From: Herbidospora cretacea | GTDB taxonomy: Bacteria > Actinomycetota > Actinomycetes > Streptosporangiales > Streptosporangiaceae | Direction of reading: 5' to 3' | NCBI RefSeq assembly: GCF_001570605.1 | Contig: NZ_BBXG01000002.1 | Location: forward strand, 280,549-344,548 | Length of the DNA: 64,000 bases | Shown here: one piece after another, positions 46,900-54,514 of the stretch | Layout of the letters: each line of letters starts with the position of its first letter | Position numbering within the stretch: the first letter of the stretch is position 1 | Program-made: the position numbers and the translations under genes | Notes under the pieces: model-generated | The model's database searches: none | What the model was told of the DNA's origin: nothing | The model's input: the letters and a program-made list of their open reading frames with translations, nothing else

Positions 46900-47568
46900 G
46901 TGCCGTCGTACACGATCGAACGCCTGCTCACCGCGGGAACCAGCAAGGTCGTCGCCGGGGTCGACGAGGTCGGCCGGGGCGCCTGGGCCGGGCCGGTGTC
47001 GGTCTGCGCCGTGGTGACCGACTTCAGCGAACCACCCGAGGGGCTGACCGACTCCAAGATGCTCGCGCCCGGCAAGCGGGAGGCGATGGTGTCCCTGCTG
47101 GAGTCATGGGTGGTCGGGTACGGCCACGGCGAGGCCTCCGTCGAGGAGATCGACACCCTGGGGATGACCGAGGCGCTGCGGCGCGCGGCCCGGCGGGCGC
47201 TGGAGGCGCTGCCGATGAGGCCCGACGTCGTCATCCTGGACGGGAAACACGACTACCTCGGCGCGCCCTGGCCGGTGCGGTGCGAGATCAAGGGCGACCT
47301 CAACTGCGTGTCGGTGGCGGCGGCGTCGGTGCTGGCCAAGGTGCGGCGCGACCTGTTCATGGCCACTCTGACCGGGGCTGACATTTACGGATTCGCAGAG
47401 AACGCGGGGTATCCCGCGCCGAGCCACCAGGCCGCGCTGGCCGAGCACGGGCCGGGCGAACACCACCGGCTCTCCTGGTCCTACCTCGACGACCTGCCGA
47501 AGTGGCGGCACCTGAAGCGCCACCGCGACCCGGCGGTAGGAGAGGGCCAGCTGAGCCTCTGGGGCTGA
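46900..47568 (+). CDS. rnhB: Ribonuclease HII
   Basis: Removes RNA from RNA-DNA hybrids and cuts at single embedded ribonucleotides. The [13 protein letters not shown] motif (residues 20-32) supplies the first two catalytic acids, [10 protein letters not shown] the third Asp, and [14 protein letters not shown] the fourth region. [11 protein letters not shown] is the usual HII C-terminal motif. The GTG start is 9 bases after the LysR stop. Length is close to bacterial HII enzymes. Confidence 0.9.
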   Translation: MPSYTIERLLTAGTSKVVAGVDEVGRGAWAGPVSVCAVVTDFSEPPEGLTDSKMLAPGKREAMVSLLESWVVGYGHGEASVEEIDTLGMTEALRRAARRALEALPMRPDVVILDGKHDYLGAPWPVRCEIKGDLNCVSVAAASVLAKVRRDLFMATLTGADIYGFAENAGYPAPSHQAALAEHGPGEHHRLSWSYLDDLPKWRHLKRHRDPAVGEGQLSLWG

Positions 47569-47598
47569 CTCCCGTTCCGCGCCGGTCAGCGAGGTGGT

Positions 47599-48240
47599 TC
47601 ACCCTTTGGCGCGAAGCATCTCTTTCAGCTCGCCGATCTCCTTGAGCGCTTCGCGGAGGAGGGCCTCGGTGTCGTCGCCGGTGTCGAATCGGCGGCCGAA
47701 CCAGGAGGCCAGGGTCGCGGTCACCACGCCGAGGAGGGCGACGCCGCCGAGCATCAGCGCCGAGCCGATGAGCCGGCCGTCGGGCGTGACCGGATAGGTG
47801 TCGCCGTAGCCGGTGGTCGTCATCGTCGTGACGGCCCACCAGGTGGCGTCGCCGAAGGTCAGGATGGTGGCGCCGGGGGCGTGGCGTTCGGCGTGCAGGA
47901 CCGCGAGGCTGGCGGCCAGGCCGAGCATCAGCGTGCTCGTGGCGGTGAAGGCCAGCACCCTGCGCTGGAAGCCGAGACGCCGCTGGAGCATCCGCACCGG
48001 CATCAGCAGCGGCAGCACGATGACGAGCAGGTCCAGGACGTTGGCCTTGGCGAACGCCTTCTTGTCGTGGGCCAGCACGAACCTGATCACGTATTCGGCC
48101 AGGAACAGCAGCCAGCAGCCCAGCTGGGCGAGCCAGCAGGCCAGTTTCCAGTCGCGCGGGAGCTGCGGGAAGAGGATCGGGGTCGCGTACGCGACCAGGA
48201 AGACGCCCGCGAAGACGAGCAACCGCCACTCGGCCCTCAT
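47599..48240 (-). CDS. Voltage-gated-type potassium channel (213 aa)
   Basis: Several transmembrane helices (VFAGVFLVAYATPIL, LGCWLLFLAEYVIRFVL, VLDLLVIVLPLLMPV, FTATSTLMLGLAASLAVLH), a pore loop ATWWAVTTMTTTGYGDTYPVT with the TTGYGD selectivity filter, and a final helix (LIGSALMLGGVALLGVVTATLA). S4 is poor in regular Arg repeats (PVRMLQRRLGFQRR), so voltage sensing is uncertain. The C-terminus is a short coiled coil. Confidence 0.85.
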   Translation of the reverse strand: MRAEWRLLVFAGVFLVAYATPILFPQLPRDWKLACWLAQLGCWLLFLAEYVIRFVLAHDKKAFAKANVLDLLVIVLPLLMPVRMLQRRLGFQRRVLAFTATSTLMLGLAASLAVLHAERHAPGATILTFGDATWWAVTTMTTTGYGDTYPVTPDGRLIGSALMLGGVALLGVVTATLASWFGRRFDTGDDTEALLREALKEIGELKEMLRAKG

Positions 48241-48290
48241 GGCGATCAAGTCTAGGCGGGCGCCTGGTGTCTTACCTGGTCAACGCGCTG

Positions 48291-48677
48291 CTAGCAGTCG
48301 ACGAGCTCCGGCTGCTGGTTGAGGATCTGGGCGCGCGCGGTGGTGAAGTCGGCCAGTTCCGCGGTGGCCGACGGGTCGAACACGGCCACCCGGTGGCAGT
48401 TCTGGAACGCCAGCTTCACGTTGAAGTGGCGTTCCAGCGCGCCCCGCATGGCGTCACTGGCGAGGCAGCGCAGCAGCTGCCCCCGGGCCGCCTCGTCCGG
48501 CGGCGGGACCATGTTGTCGGCGAAACTCGCGCCCGACTCGGTCCTCGTTCTGACCAGCTCGCTGATCAGCTCCCACGCGTACGGCAACGAGTCGCGGACG
48601 CACGCCACGAATGCGGCGTCGTCCACGTCACCGGCCCTGGCCTGGTCGAGCAGATCGTTCGGAACGGTCAGCGACAT
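48291..48677 (-). CDS. SCO5389-family protein (128 aa)
   Basis: Matches the actinobacterial SCO5389 family (SLTVPNDLLDQARAGDVDDAAFVACVRDSLPYAW at the start, then FADNMVPPPDEAARGQLLRCLASDAMRGALERHF). Function is unknown; the family is conserved in filamentous actinobacteria next to an ATP-binding protein, as here. The start ATG 48677 gives the family's normal N-terminus. It is co-oriented with and 36 bases downstream of the ATPase gene. Confidence 0.8.
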   Translation of the reverse strand: MSLTVPNDLLDQARAGDVDDAAFVACVRDSLPYAWELISELVRTRTESGASFADNMVPPPDEAARGQLLRCLASDAMRGALERHFNVKLAFQNCHRVAVFDPSATAELADFTTARAQILNQQPELVDC

Positions 48678-48712
48678 GAGGCTTTCTCCTCTCGGTTGGG
48701 GCACTTTTGACG

Positions 48713-49639
48713 TTATGCCAAGGCGACGCTCCCGAAAATGAAGTCGGGGTCGATTTGCCCGGCCAGGTCCTGGCCGGTCGCCTTGTTCGCCCAGGCGCGC
48801 GCGTTCCGCAGGTGGAACTCGTGCGCCTGGCGGCCGAACTTCGCCCAGTCCTTCTCGGCCGCGTCGACTCGGTCGAGCAGGGTCTGGAGTCCGGCGAGGT
48901 TCCCGGGCTCCAGGTCGTCGAGGGTGAAGGAGCGGCCCTGTTCCATGGCCCGTACGGCCGGGCTGTGGTCGAGGCAGGTGAGCAGGTCGGCGCCCACCTG
49001 GTCGCGGAGGAACGCCCGGTCGCCGGCGGTCTGGATCTTGTTGCCGACGACCGCGATGGCCACGTCGAACTCGGCGGCGTACTGCTTGTACTGGTGGTAG
49101 ACGCCGACGCCCTGGCGGGTGGGCTCGACGACGAGGAAGGTGACGTCGAACTTGGTGAACATCCCGCTGGCGAACGAGTCGGCCCCGGCGGTCATGTCGA
49201 CCACGACGTACTCACCCGGGCCGTCGACCAGGTGGTTGAGGTAGAGCTCGACCGCGCCGACCTTCGAGTGGTAGCAGGCCACCCCGAGGTCGTTCTCGCC
49301 GAACGGGCCGGTGGCCATCAGCCGCAGGCCCTCGACCTCGACCGAGGGGAAGAACGGGTCGTCGAGGGTGGTCAGGCGCGAGCCCCGGCCGGGCGGGGTC
49401 GTCTTGACCATGGCCGCCGCCGAGGGGATGCGCGGGTTGTCGCCGCGCAGGTGGTCTTTGATCTCGGTGAGCATGCCGCCGAGCGGGCGCGGCTGACCGG
49501 CGCCGAGGACGAGCGCGAGATGCTGGTTGATGTCCGCGTCGACGGCCACGACCCGGGCGCGGGTCGCCGCATAGCGGGCGAACAGCGAGGAAAGGGTGGT
49601 CTTACCGCTACCGCCCTTGCCGACGAAGGCAACACGCAC
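48713..49639 (-). CDS. CooC/MinD-type P-loop ATPase (308 aa)
   Basis: The start is a deviant Walker A (RVAFVGKGGSGKTTLSSLF), then VVAVDADIN, and a switch region YVVVDMTAGADSF. FLVVEPTRQGVGVYHQY follows, typical of CooC/ParA-like ATPases that load metal centres or act in partitioning. It is the SCO5388-like neighbour of an SCO5389 protein. A metalloregulator-like box lies 22-36 bases upstream of its start, hinting at a link with metal supply. The target protein is unknown. Confidence 0.8.
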   Translation of the reverse strand: MRVAFVGKGGSGKTTLSSLFARYAATRARVVAVDADINQHLALVLGAGQPRPLGGMLTEIKDHLRGDNPRIPSAAAMVKTTPPGRGSRLTTLDDPFFPSVEVEGLRLMATGPFGENDLGVACYHSKVGAVELYLNHLVDGPGEYVVVDMTAGADSFASGMFTKFDVTFLVVEPTRQGVGVYHQYKQYAAEFDVAIAVVGNKIQTAGDRAFLRDQVGADLLTCLDHSPAVRAMEQGRSFTLDDLEPGNLAGLQTLLDRVDAAEKDWAKFGRQAHEFHLRNARAWANKATGQDLAGQIDPDFIFGSVALA

Positions 49640-49660
49640 GGGTGGTCTCCCTGATCACGA

Positions 49661-49675
49661 CAGTGAAAATGATTG
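49661..49675. promoter_or_regulatory. Fur/Zur-type box upstream of the ATPase gene
   Basis: TGAAAATGATTGTCG is close to the TGAAAATGATTTTCA-like consensus of actinobacterial Zur/Fur proteins (13 of 15). It is positioned just upstream of the leftward ATPase start. The assignment is by pattern only. Confidence 0.5.
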
Positions 49676-49698
49676 TCGTAATCAGTGTGCCATGGACC

Positions 49699-51219
49699 TC
49701 AGGTCTGCGTGGGGGCGTATGCCCGGAAGACCCTCAGCAACGTGGGCCGCATGCGCTCCCATTCGGCGGCGGTGGTCGTCCAGGTGAGAACAGTGGTGGT
49801 GGTTTCGGTGGAGATGACGCGCCGATATTGGTGGTACGTCTCCCCCTTCACCAGGTGTGTTTCCTTGGCGTCACGAACCTGGCGCCAGGTGAACTCCCAG
49901 TCGGCCGCCGACCCCAGCCGCGACCCGACGGTCTTCAGGCGCAGTTTCCGGTACGCCTCCACGTTCGGATAGAGGAACGCCTCGGCCTCGTGGAGGGCGG
50001 CCAGCGGATCGGTGCCGACCTGGTTCGTCATCTCTATCGACAGGTGGCCGCGCCTGCGCGGGTCGACCCACCAGACGGAGTATTCGCCGACCGAGCGCTT
50101 CCACGTCCTGGGCGCCATGGCGTGCCAGCCGGCCGGGGAGTCGTACGGGACCAGCTTGAACCTCAGCGGGGCGACCGGCGAGGGCGACGGCGAGGGGAGC
50201 GTGACCGGCGCGGTGGTCGGGCCGGTCGCGGCGGTGCGGGTGGTGATGACGGTCGTCTCCGGGCGTAACAGGGCCCAGCCGCTGATCGCGCCCGCGACCA
50301 CGACGACGGCCGCGCCGACCGCGATGAACCGCATCCGCATGCTGCCCCGCACCGGCTTCGGCTCGGGCGGGGCCGGCGGCGGCTCGAAGGCCGCCAGCAT
50401 CGCGTCGGCCGCCTCGTGGGACGGCCGCCGTTTCGGGTCGCGCGCCAGCAGCGCCGCCAGCACCGGCCGCAGTTCCTCGGGCGCGGCCGACACGTCGACG
50501 TCCCTGGGCACCCGGGCGGGCCTGTCGTCGGGCTGCGGCACCGGCTTGCCGGTGACCGCGAAATAGAGCGAGGCGCCCAGCGACCACAGGTCGGCGGCCT
50601 CTCTGACCGGCGCGTCGGGGTCGCTCCGCTCGGGGGCGCGGAACGCCGACGTCGACCGCGCCGAACTCCACGACTCGCCGTGGGCGGGCGACCGTTCGCC
50701 GACCCGCTTGGCGAACACCGGGTCGGCCGCCACCGCGCCCACCCCGAAGTCGGCCAGCACGATCCGGCCGTCGTGCCCGACGAGGATGTTGGCGGGCCGG
50801 ACGTCGCCGTGACGGACCCCCGCCGCGTGGGCGACCGTGAGGGCGGCCAGAGCGGTCCTGACCACGTGGGCCGCCTTGGGCACCTCCAGCGGCCCGTCGC
50901 TGGCCACGATCCCGTCGAGCGACCGGGAGCGCGCCAGGTCCATGACGATCCACAGGGTGTCGTCTTCCTCGGCGACGTCGAAGACCGCCGCGATGCCGGG
51001 GTGGCGCAGCCGCTCGGCCTGGCGGGACTCCCGGGCGATGCGCTGCCGCAGGGCCGTCGCGCGGGTCTCGCGCAGCCCGGCGGGGAGCAGCACCTCGCGG
51101 ACCGCGACGGGACGGTCGAGCAGGTCGTCGTGGCCTTCCCAGACGACGCCGGTGTTGCCTTGGCCGAGCGCCCGCACGAGCCGGTATCGCTTGACGACGA
51201 GCTGCCCCGGACTTCCCAT
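49699..51219 (-). CDS. Membrane Ser/Thr kinase-like protein lacking the VAIK lysine (506 aa)
   Basis: Domains: kinase (residues 10-270), transmembrane helix (about 307-327, MRFIAVGAAVVVVAGAISGWAL), Thr/Pro-rich linker, extracellular domain (about 350-500). The kinase fold is clear, but DRPVAVREVLL has Arg41 where the ATP-binding Lys sits, and HGDVRPANILV replaces HRDLKPxN. The DFG (LADFGVG) and APE (RAPER) motifs are intact. It may be a pseudokinase or use an alternative lysine. The extracellular domain resembles none I know. Leftward, apparently single gene. Confidence 0.8.
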   Translation of the reverse strand: MGSPGQLVVKRYRLVRALGQGNTGVVWEGHDDLLDRPVAVREVLLPAGLRETRATALRQRIARESRQAERLRHPGIAAVFDVAEEDDTLWIVMDLARSRSLDGIVASDGPLEVPKAAHVVRTALAALTVAHAAGVRHGDVRPANILVGHDGRIVLADFGVGAVAADPVFAKRVGERSPAHGESWSSARSTSAFRAPERSDPDAPVREAADLWSLGASLYFAVTGKPVPQPDDRPARVPRDVDVSAAPEELRPVLAALLARDPKRRPSHEAADAMLAAFEPPPAPPEPKPVRGSMRMRFIAVGAAVVVVAGAISGWALLRPETTVITTRTAATGPTTAPVTLPSPSPSPVAPLRFKLVPYDSPAGWHAMAPRTWKRSVGEYSVWWVDPRRRGHLSIEMTNQVGTDPLAALHEAEAFLYPNVEAYRKLRLKTVGSRLGSAADWEFTWRQVRDAKETHLVKGETYHQYRRVISTETTTTVLTWTTTAAEWERMRPTLLRVFRAYAPTQT

Positions 51220-51299
51220 CACGCCTGCCTCTGCACCCGGGCTGACACCCTTTGGACTGGGAGTCTCGCATAACTAATGGGGCAGAGGTGAGATAAGCG

Positions 51300-51692
51300 T
51301 CACAGGGTAGGCAGAGATCCGTCCGCGAGATGGGCCAGGGTCACGCCGGTGAGCACGCGGGTCTCGTTCTCGCGCAGCGTCGCCCAGACCTTCTCCAGGG
51401 GCTCGGACGCGCCGAAGAACGCCTCGTTGTCCTGGGGGACGCCCTCGATCACGATGATCACCTCGGCGAGCGTGATCTGGTCGGCGGGGCGGGCCAGCCA
51501 GTAGCCCCCGTCGGGGCCGCGCTGGCTGTGGATCAGTCCCGCCCGCCTGAGCTGCAGCAGGATGTTGTCGAGGAACCGTCGGGGGATGCGCTGGGCGGTG
51601 GAGATGCGTTCCGCCGGGACGGGCCCCGGAGGGGCGGCCGCGAGTTCGGCCGCCGCTCGGAGCGCGTAGTGGGTGCGGGCCGACAGGCGCAT
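51300..51692 (-). CDS. Rrf2-family transcriptional regulator without Fe-S cysteines (130 aa)
   Basis: Rrf2 winged helix: MRLSARTHYALRAAAELAA, then ERISTAQRIPRRFLDNILLQLRRAGLIHSQRGPDGGYWLARP. No cysteine occurs, so it senses something other than an Fe-S cluster, like CymR-type sulfur regulators. It is the last gene of the sulfonate ABC operon. A dyad 17 bases upstream of the operon's first gene is a likely operator, giving autoregulation. Start MRLSA (51692) matches the family. Confidence 0.8.
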   Translation of the reverse strand: MRLSARTHYALRAAAELAAAPPGPVPAERISTAQRIPRRFLDNILLQLRRAGLIHSQRGPDGGYWLARPADQITLAEVIIVIEGVPQDNEAFFGASEPLEKVWATLRENETRVLTGVTLAHLADGSLPTL

Positions 51693-51697
51693 GCCTG

Positions 51698-52555
51698 TCA
51701 GCCGATCCGCTGGTCCAGACCCCACCGCCGGCGCAGCGCGTTGTCCGCCGCACCGAAGAGCACGTCGACCACGATGCCGATGAGCAGAATGACGATCATC
51801 GTGGCCAGCAGGCGGGCCGAGTCGGCCAGCTCACGGGCGAAGTGGAGCTGCTCGCCCAGTGACGGCTGGTTGGCGATGATCACGAGGATCTCGCCGGCCA
51901 TCAGCGACCGCCACGCGAAGGCCCAGCCCTGCTTCAGTCCCGCCAGGAACGACGGCAGCGAGGCGGGCAGGATCAGGTGGCGGTAGAGCGAGAGCCTCCG
52001 CAGGCCCAGGACGTGTCCTGCCCGGAGCAGGATCGGTGGGGTGTAGTCGACGCCGGTGATGAGGCCGTTGGCGATCGACGGCGCCGCGCCGAGCACGACC
52101 ACGAAGGTGATCGCGTTCTCGGTGAGGCCGAAGAGGAGGATGGCGAGGGGGAACCAGGCGATCGACGGCATCGTCTGGAGGCCGGTGATCAGCGACCCGA
52201 AGGCCGCCCGGAGCAGCTTGATCCGGGAGACCGCCGCGCCGACGACGACGCCGACGACGATGGCCAGCAGGAAGCCCGAGACGGCCCGGCGCATCGTGGT
52301 GGCCACGGCGTGCCAGAACTCGCCTTCACCCAGGCGCGTGCCGAGCTCGCCGAGCGCGGTGGCCGGTCCGGCGAAGACGTATTCGGGCCAGAAGCCAGCC
52401 AGGACGACCGCTTCCCAGATGATCAGGACGATCGCGATGGCCAGCGCCATCGGCCACACGCGGCCCCAGATCGCGGCGGGGATGTTGCGCTTGGCCTTGA
52501 CCTGGGTCTCGAGCGCGTCGAGCCCGGCGATCTGATCACGGGTCTCAACGGCCAT
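51698..52555 (-). CDS. Aliphatic sulfonate-type ABC transporter permease (SsuC/TauC-like)
   Basis: Six-helix inner-membrane permease with the EAA motif region ASLPSFLAGLKQGWAFAWRSLMAGE, typical of SsuC/TauC/NrtB permeases. Helices begin at about residue 35 (MALAIAIVLIIWEAVVLAGFW). It works with the ATPase gene upstream and the SBP. Its start overlaps the ATPase stop by about 10 bases and its end nearly abuts the Rrf2 gene. Confidence 0.85.
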   Translation of the reverse strand: MAVETRDQIAGLDALETQVKAKRNIPAAIWGRVWPMALAIAIVLIIWEAVVLAGFWPEYVFAGPATALGELGTRLGEGEFWHAVATTMRRAVSGFLLAIVVGVVVGAAVSRIKLLRAAFGSLITGLQTMPSIAWFPLAILLFGLTENAITFVVVLGAAPSIANGLITGVDYTPPILLRAGHVLGLRRLSLYRHLILPASLPSFLAGLKQGWAFAWRSLMAGEILVIIANQPSLGEQLHFARELADSARLLATMIVILLIGIVVDVLFGAADNALRRRWGLDQRIG

Positions 52556-53330
52556 GCCGGCTCACCTCCTCCTTGAGCCGGACCGTGATCTCGCCTGCGA
52601 GCTTGGCGACTTCCGCCGATTCGGTGCGCCGCGGCCTCTCCAGGTCCACCGTGTAGTCCTCGATGACCGTGCCCGGGCGGCTGGACAGGAGAACCACCCG
52701 GTCGCCCAGGCGGACCGCCTCGCGGACGTTGTGCGTGACGAACAGGATCGCGAGGTTGCGCTCGCGCCAGATGCGCTCCAGTTCGTCGTGGAGCAGGTCG
52801 CGGGTCATCGCGTCGAGGGCGCCGAAGGGTTCGTCCATCAGCAGGACGTCGGCCTCCTGGGCGAGCGCGCGGGCGAGGGAGACGCGCTGGCGCATGCCGC
52901 CGGACAGTTCGTGGGGGCGCTTCTTGGCGAAGCCGCCGAGGTGGACGACGTCGAGGAGCTCGGCCGCCCGTTCCTTGCGCTTCTTGCGGTCGAGCGCCCG
53001 CAGGGCCAGCTCGATGTTGCCCGTCACGGTGAGCCAGGGGAACAGCGCCGGTTCCTGGAACATCATGGCGATCTGCTTGCCGCCGGTCTCGATGGTCCCG
53101 GCGGACGGCCGGTCGAGGCCCGCGACGAGGTTGAGCATGGTGCTCTTGCCGCAGCCCGACGCGCCGAGGAGACAGACGAACTCGCCCTGCGCCGCGGACA
53201 GGGAGACCTGGTCGAGGGCGAGGAGGCTGGTGGCGCCCCGGCCGTACACCTTGGAGACGGCGTCCAGCCGGACGGCGGGCGCGGGGCCCTCCGTCCGGCC
53301 GTGGCCGAGCTCCTGAGCAGGAGCTGTCAC
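52545..53330 (-). CDS. Aliphatic sulfonate-type ABC transporter ATPase (SsuB-like)
   Basis: All ABC motifs are present: Walker A GASGCGKST, Q-loop FQEPALFPW, signature LSGGMRQR, Walker B VLLMDEPFGALD, H-loop VTHN. The GTG start at 53330 overlaps the SBP stop (GTGA). The frame continues far upstream, but that stretch overlaps the SBP gene and has shadow composition, so it is not part of the gene. Confidence 0.88.
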   Translation of the reverse strand: MTAPAQELGHGRTEGPAPAVRLDAVSKVYGRGATSLLALDQVSLSAAQGEFVCLLGASGCGKSTMLNLVAGLDRPSAGTIETGGKQIAMMFQEPALFPWLTVTGNIELALRALDRKKRKERAAELLDVVHLGGFAKKRPHELSGGMRQRVSLARALAQEADVLLMDEPFGALDAMTRDLLHDELERIWRERNLAILFVTHNVREAVRLGDRVVLLSSRPGTVIEDYTVDLERPRRTESAEVAKLAGEITVRLKEEVSRHGR

Positions 53331-54406
53331 TTGTCGCTCACCGCCGTCTCGCCCTTGGCGGACAGGATGCCGTTGAGGGTGGTCAGGTCGTAGATGCCGT
53401 TCAGGTCGATCGGCTTGAGCAGGCCCACCTTGATGGCGTGGTCGGCGCTGCCGGTCAGCGACGAGGCGATCGGGTCGTTCGTGAACGTGATGTTCTTGAA
53501 CGCCGAGTCGAGGACCTCGGGCTTGAGGGGCTTGCCGGTCAGCTTCTCGAGCTGGGAGTTGACCGCCGCCGACGCGCCGGCCGGGTCGGAGTTGATGTAG
53601 GCCGTCGACTCGACGTGGCCCTCCACCAGCTTCTTCACCAGGTCGGGGTGCTCCTTGGCCCATTCCTGCCGGACGATCAGGTGGGTGATCACGAACTGCT
53701 TGTTCGGCCACAGGTCGCGCTCGTCGATCAGGATCTTGCCGCCGCTCTCCTGGATCAGGCGGCTGGCGAAGGGCTCGGGCACCCACGCGGCGTCGATGTC
53801 ACCGGTGGCGAAGGTCTGCAGGGTCTGCGAGTTCTCCTGCGGGACGATCGACACCTCGCCGCCACCCTTGGTGTCGGTCTTGATGCCCTTCTCGTCCAGG
53901 TAGTAGCGGAGCGCGACGTCCTGGGTGTTGCCGAGCTGCGGGGTGGCGACCTTCTTGCCCTTGAGGTCCTCGATGGTGTTGATCTCGGGCTTCACGATCA
54001 GGTAGACGCCCCCCGACGCCGCCCCCGCCACGATCTTGATCGCCGTTCCCTTCGACTTCTCCCACGCGTTGATCGCGGGGTTCGGGCCGATGTAGGTCGC
54101 GTCGATGGCCCCCGAGAAGACCGCCTCGATGGCGGCCGGACCGGCGTTGAAGGTCGTCGTCTTCAGGGTGACGTTGTCGCCCAGAGCCTTGGTGTAGAAG
54201 CCCTTCTCGACGCCGACGAGGGCGGTCGAGTGGGTGATGTTCGGGAAGAAGCCGAGCCGCAGCTCGCTCTTCTCCGCAGCGCCGCCGGCGGGAGCCGAAG
54301 CGCCCCCTTCAGCGGTGGTTCCGCCCCCGCCGCAGGCGGCCGCGAGCGAGGTGACCATCACCGCGGCCAGCGCGGCGACAACCCCGCGAACCCTGCGAGC
54401 CTTCAT
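53327..54406 (-). CDS. Substrate-binding lipoprotein of the sulfonate ABC transporter (SsuA-like)
   Basis: Lipoprotein signal MKARRVRGVVAALAAVMVTSLAAAC with a Cys lipobox (LAAAC), then a Gly/Ser/Ala-rich linker. The body matches SsuA/NrtA-type binding proteins (LRLGFFPNITHSTALVGVEKGF, then IGPNPAINAWEKSKG, DIDAAWVPEPFASRL). ATG 54406 has CAGGGAGAAGCG upstream. It would deliver sulfonates or related sulfur compounds; the exact ligand is not set. Confidence 0.88.
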   Translation of the reverse strand: MKARRVRGVVAALAAVMVTSLAAACGGGGTTAEGGASAPAGGAAEKSELRLGFFPNITHSTALVGVEKGFYTKALGDNVTLKTTTFNAGPAAIEAVFSGAIDATYIGPNPAINAWEKSKGTAIKIVAGAASGGVYLIVKPEINTIEDLKGKKVATPQLGNTQDVALRYYLDEKGIKTDTKGGGEVSIVPQENSQTLQTFATGDIDAAWVPEPFASRLIQESGGKILIDERDLWPNKQFVITHLIVRQEWAKEHPDLVKKLVEGHVESTAYINSDPAGASAAVNSQLEKLTGKPLKPEVLDSAFKNITFTNDPIASSLTGSADHAIKVGLLKPIDLNGIYDLTTLNGILSAKGETAVSDK

Positions 54407-54422
54407 ACGCTTCTCCCTGATT

Positions 54423-54439
54423 CCTACTAAATAAGTCGG
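54423..54439. promoter_or_regulatory. Putative Rrf2 operator before the sulfonate operon
   Basis: CCTACT-AAATA-AGTCGG is an inverted repeat (CC-n-ACT / AGT-n-GG) 17 bases upstream of the SBP start. Rrf2-family sulfur regulators bind such dyads; binding by the neighbouring Rrf2 protein is inferred. Confidence 0.5.
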
Positions 54440-54514
54440 GTTAGGGAGTATTAAAGAGCGATCCAAGATTCCCGTCAAGTCCAGTAGGTTTTTGGACGTA
54501 TATGCCGGAATCGG

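Noticed and set aside
45864-47381. 505-codon ORF across LysR and RNase HII genes
   Set aside because: Very Arg/Gly/Ala-rich translation typical of a shifted frame in GC-rich DNA; both true genes have clear family motifs.
49871-51271. 466-codon ORF overlapping the kinase gene
   Set aside because: Shifted-frame shadow in GC-rich DNA (Arg/Pro/Gly-rich, no motifs); the kinase frame has all family landmarks.
53331-53786. 152-codon N-terminal extension of the SsuB-like ATPase
   Set aside because: It lies inside the binding-protein gene in another frame and has shadow composition; GTG 53330 gives the normal start.
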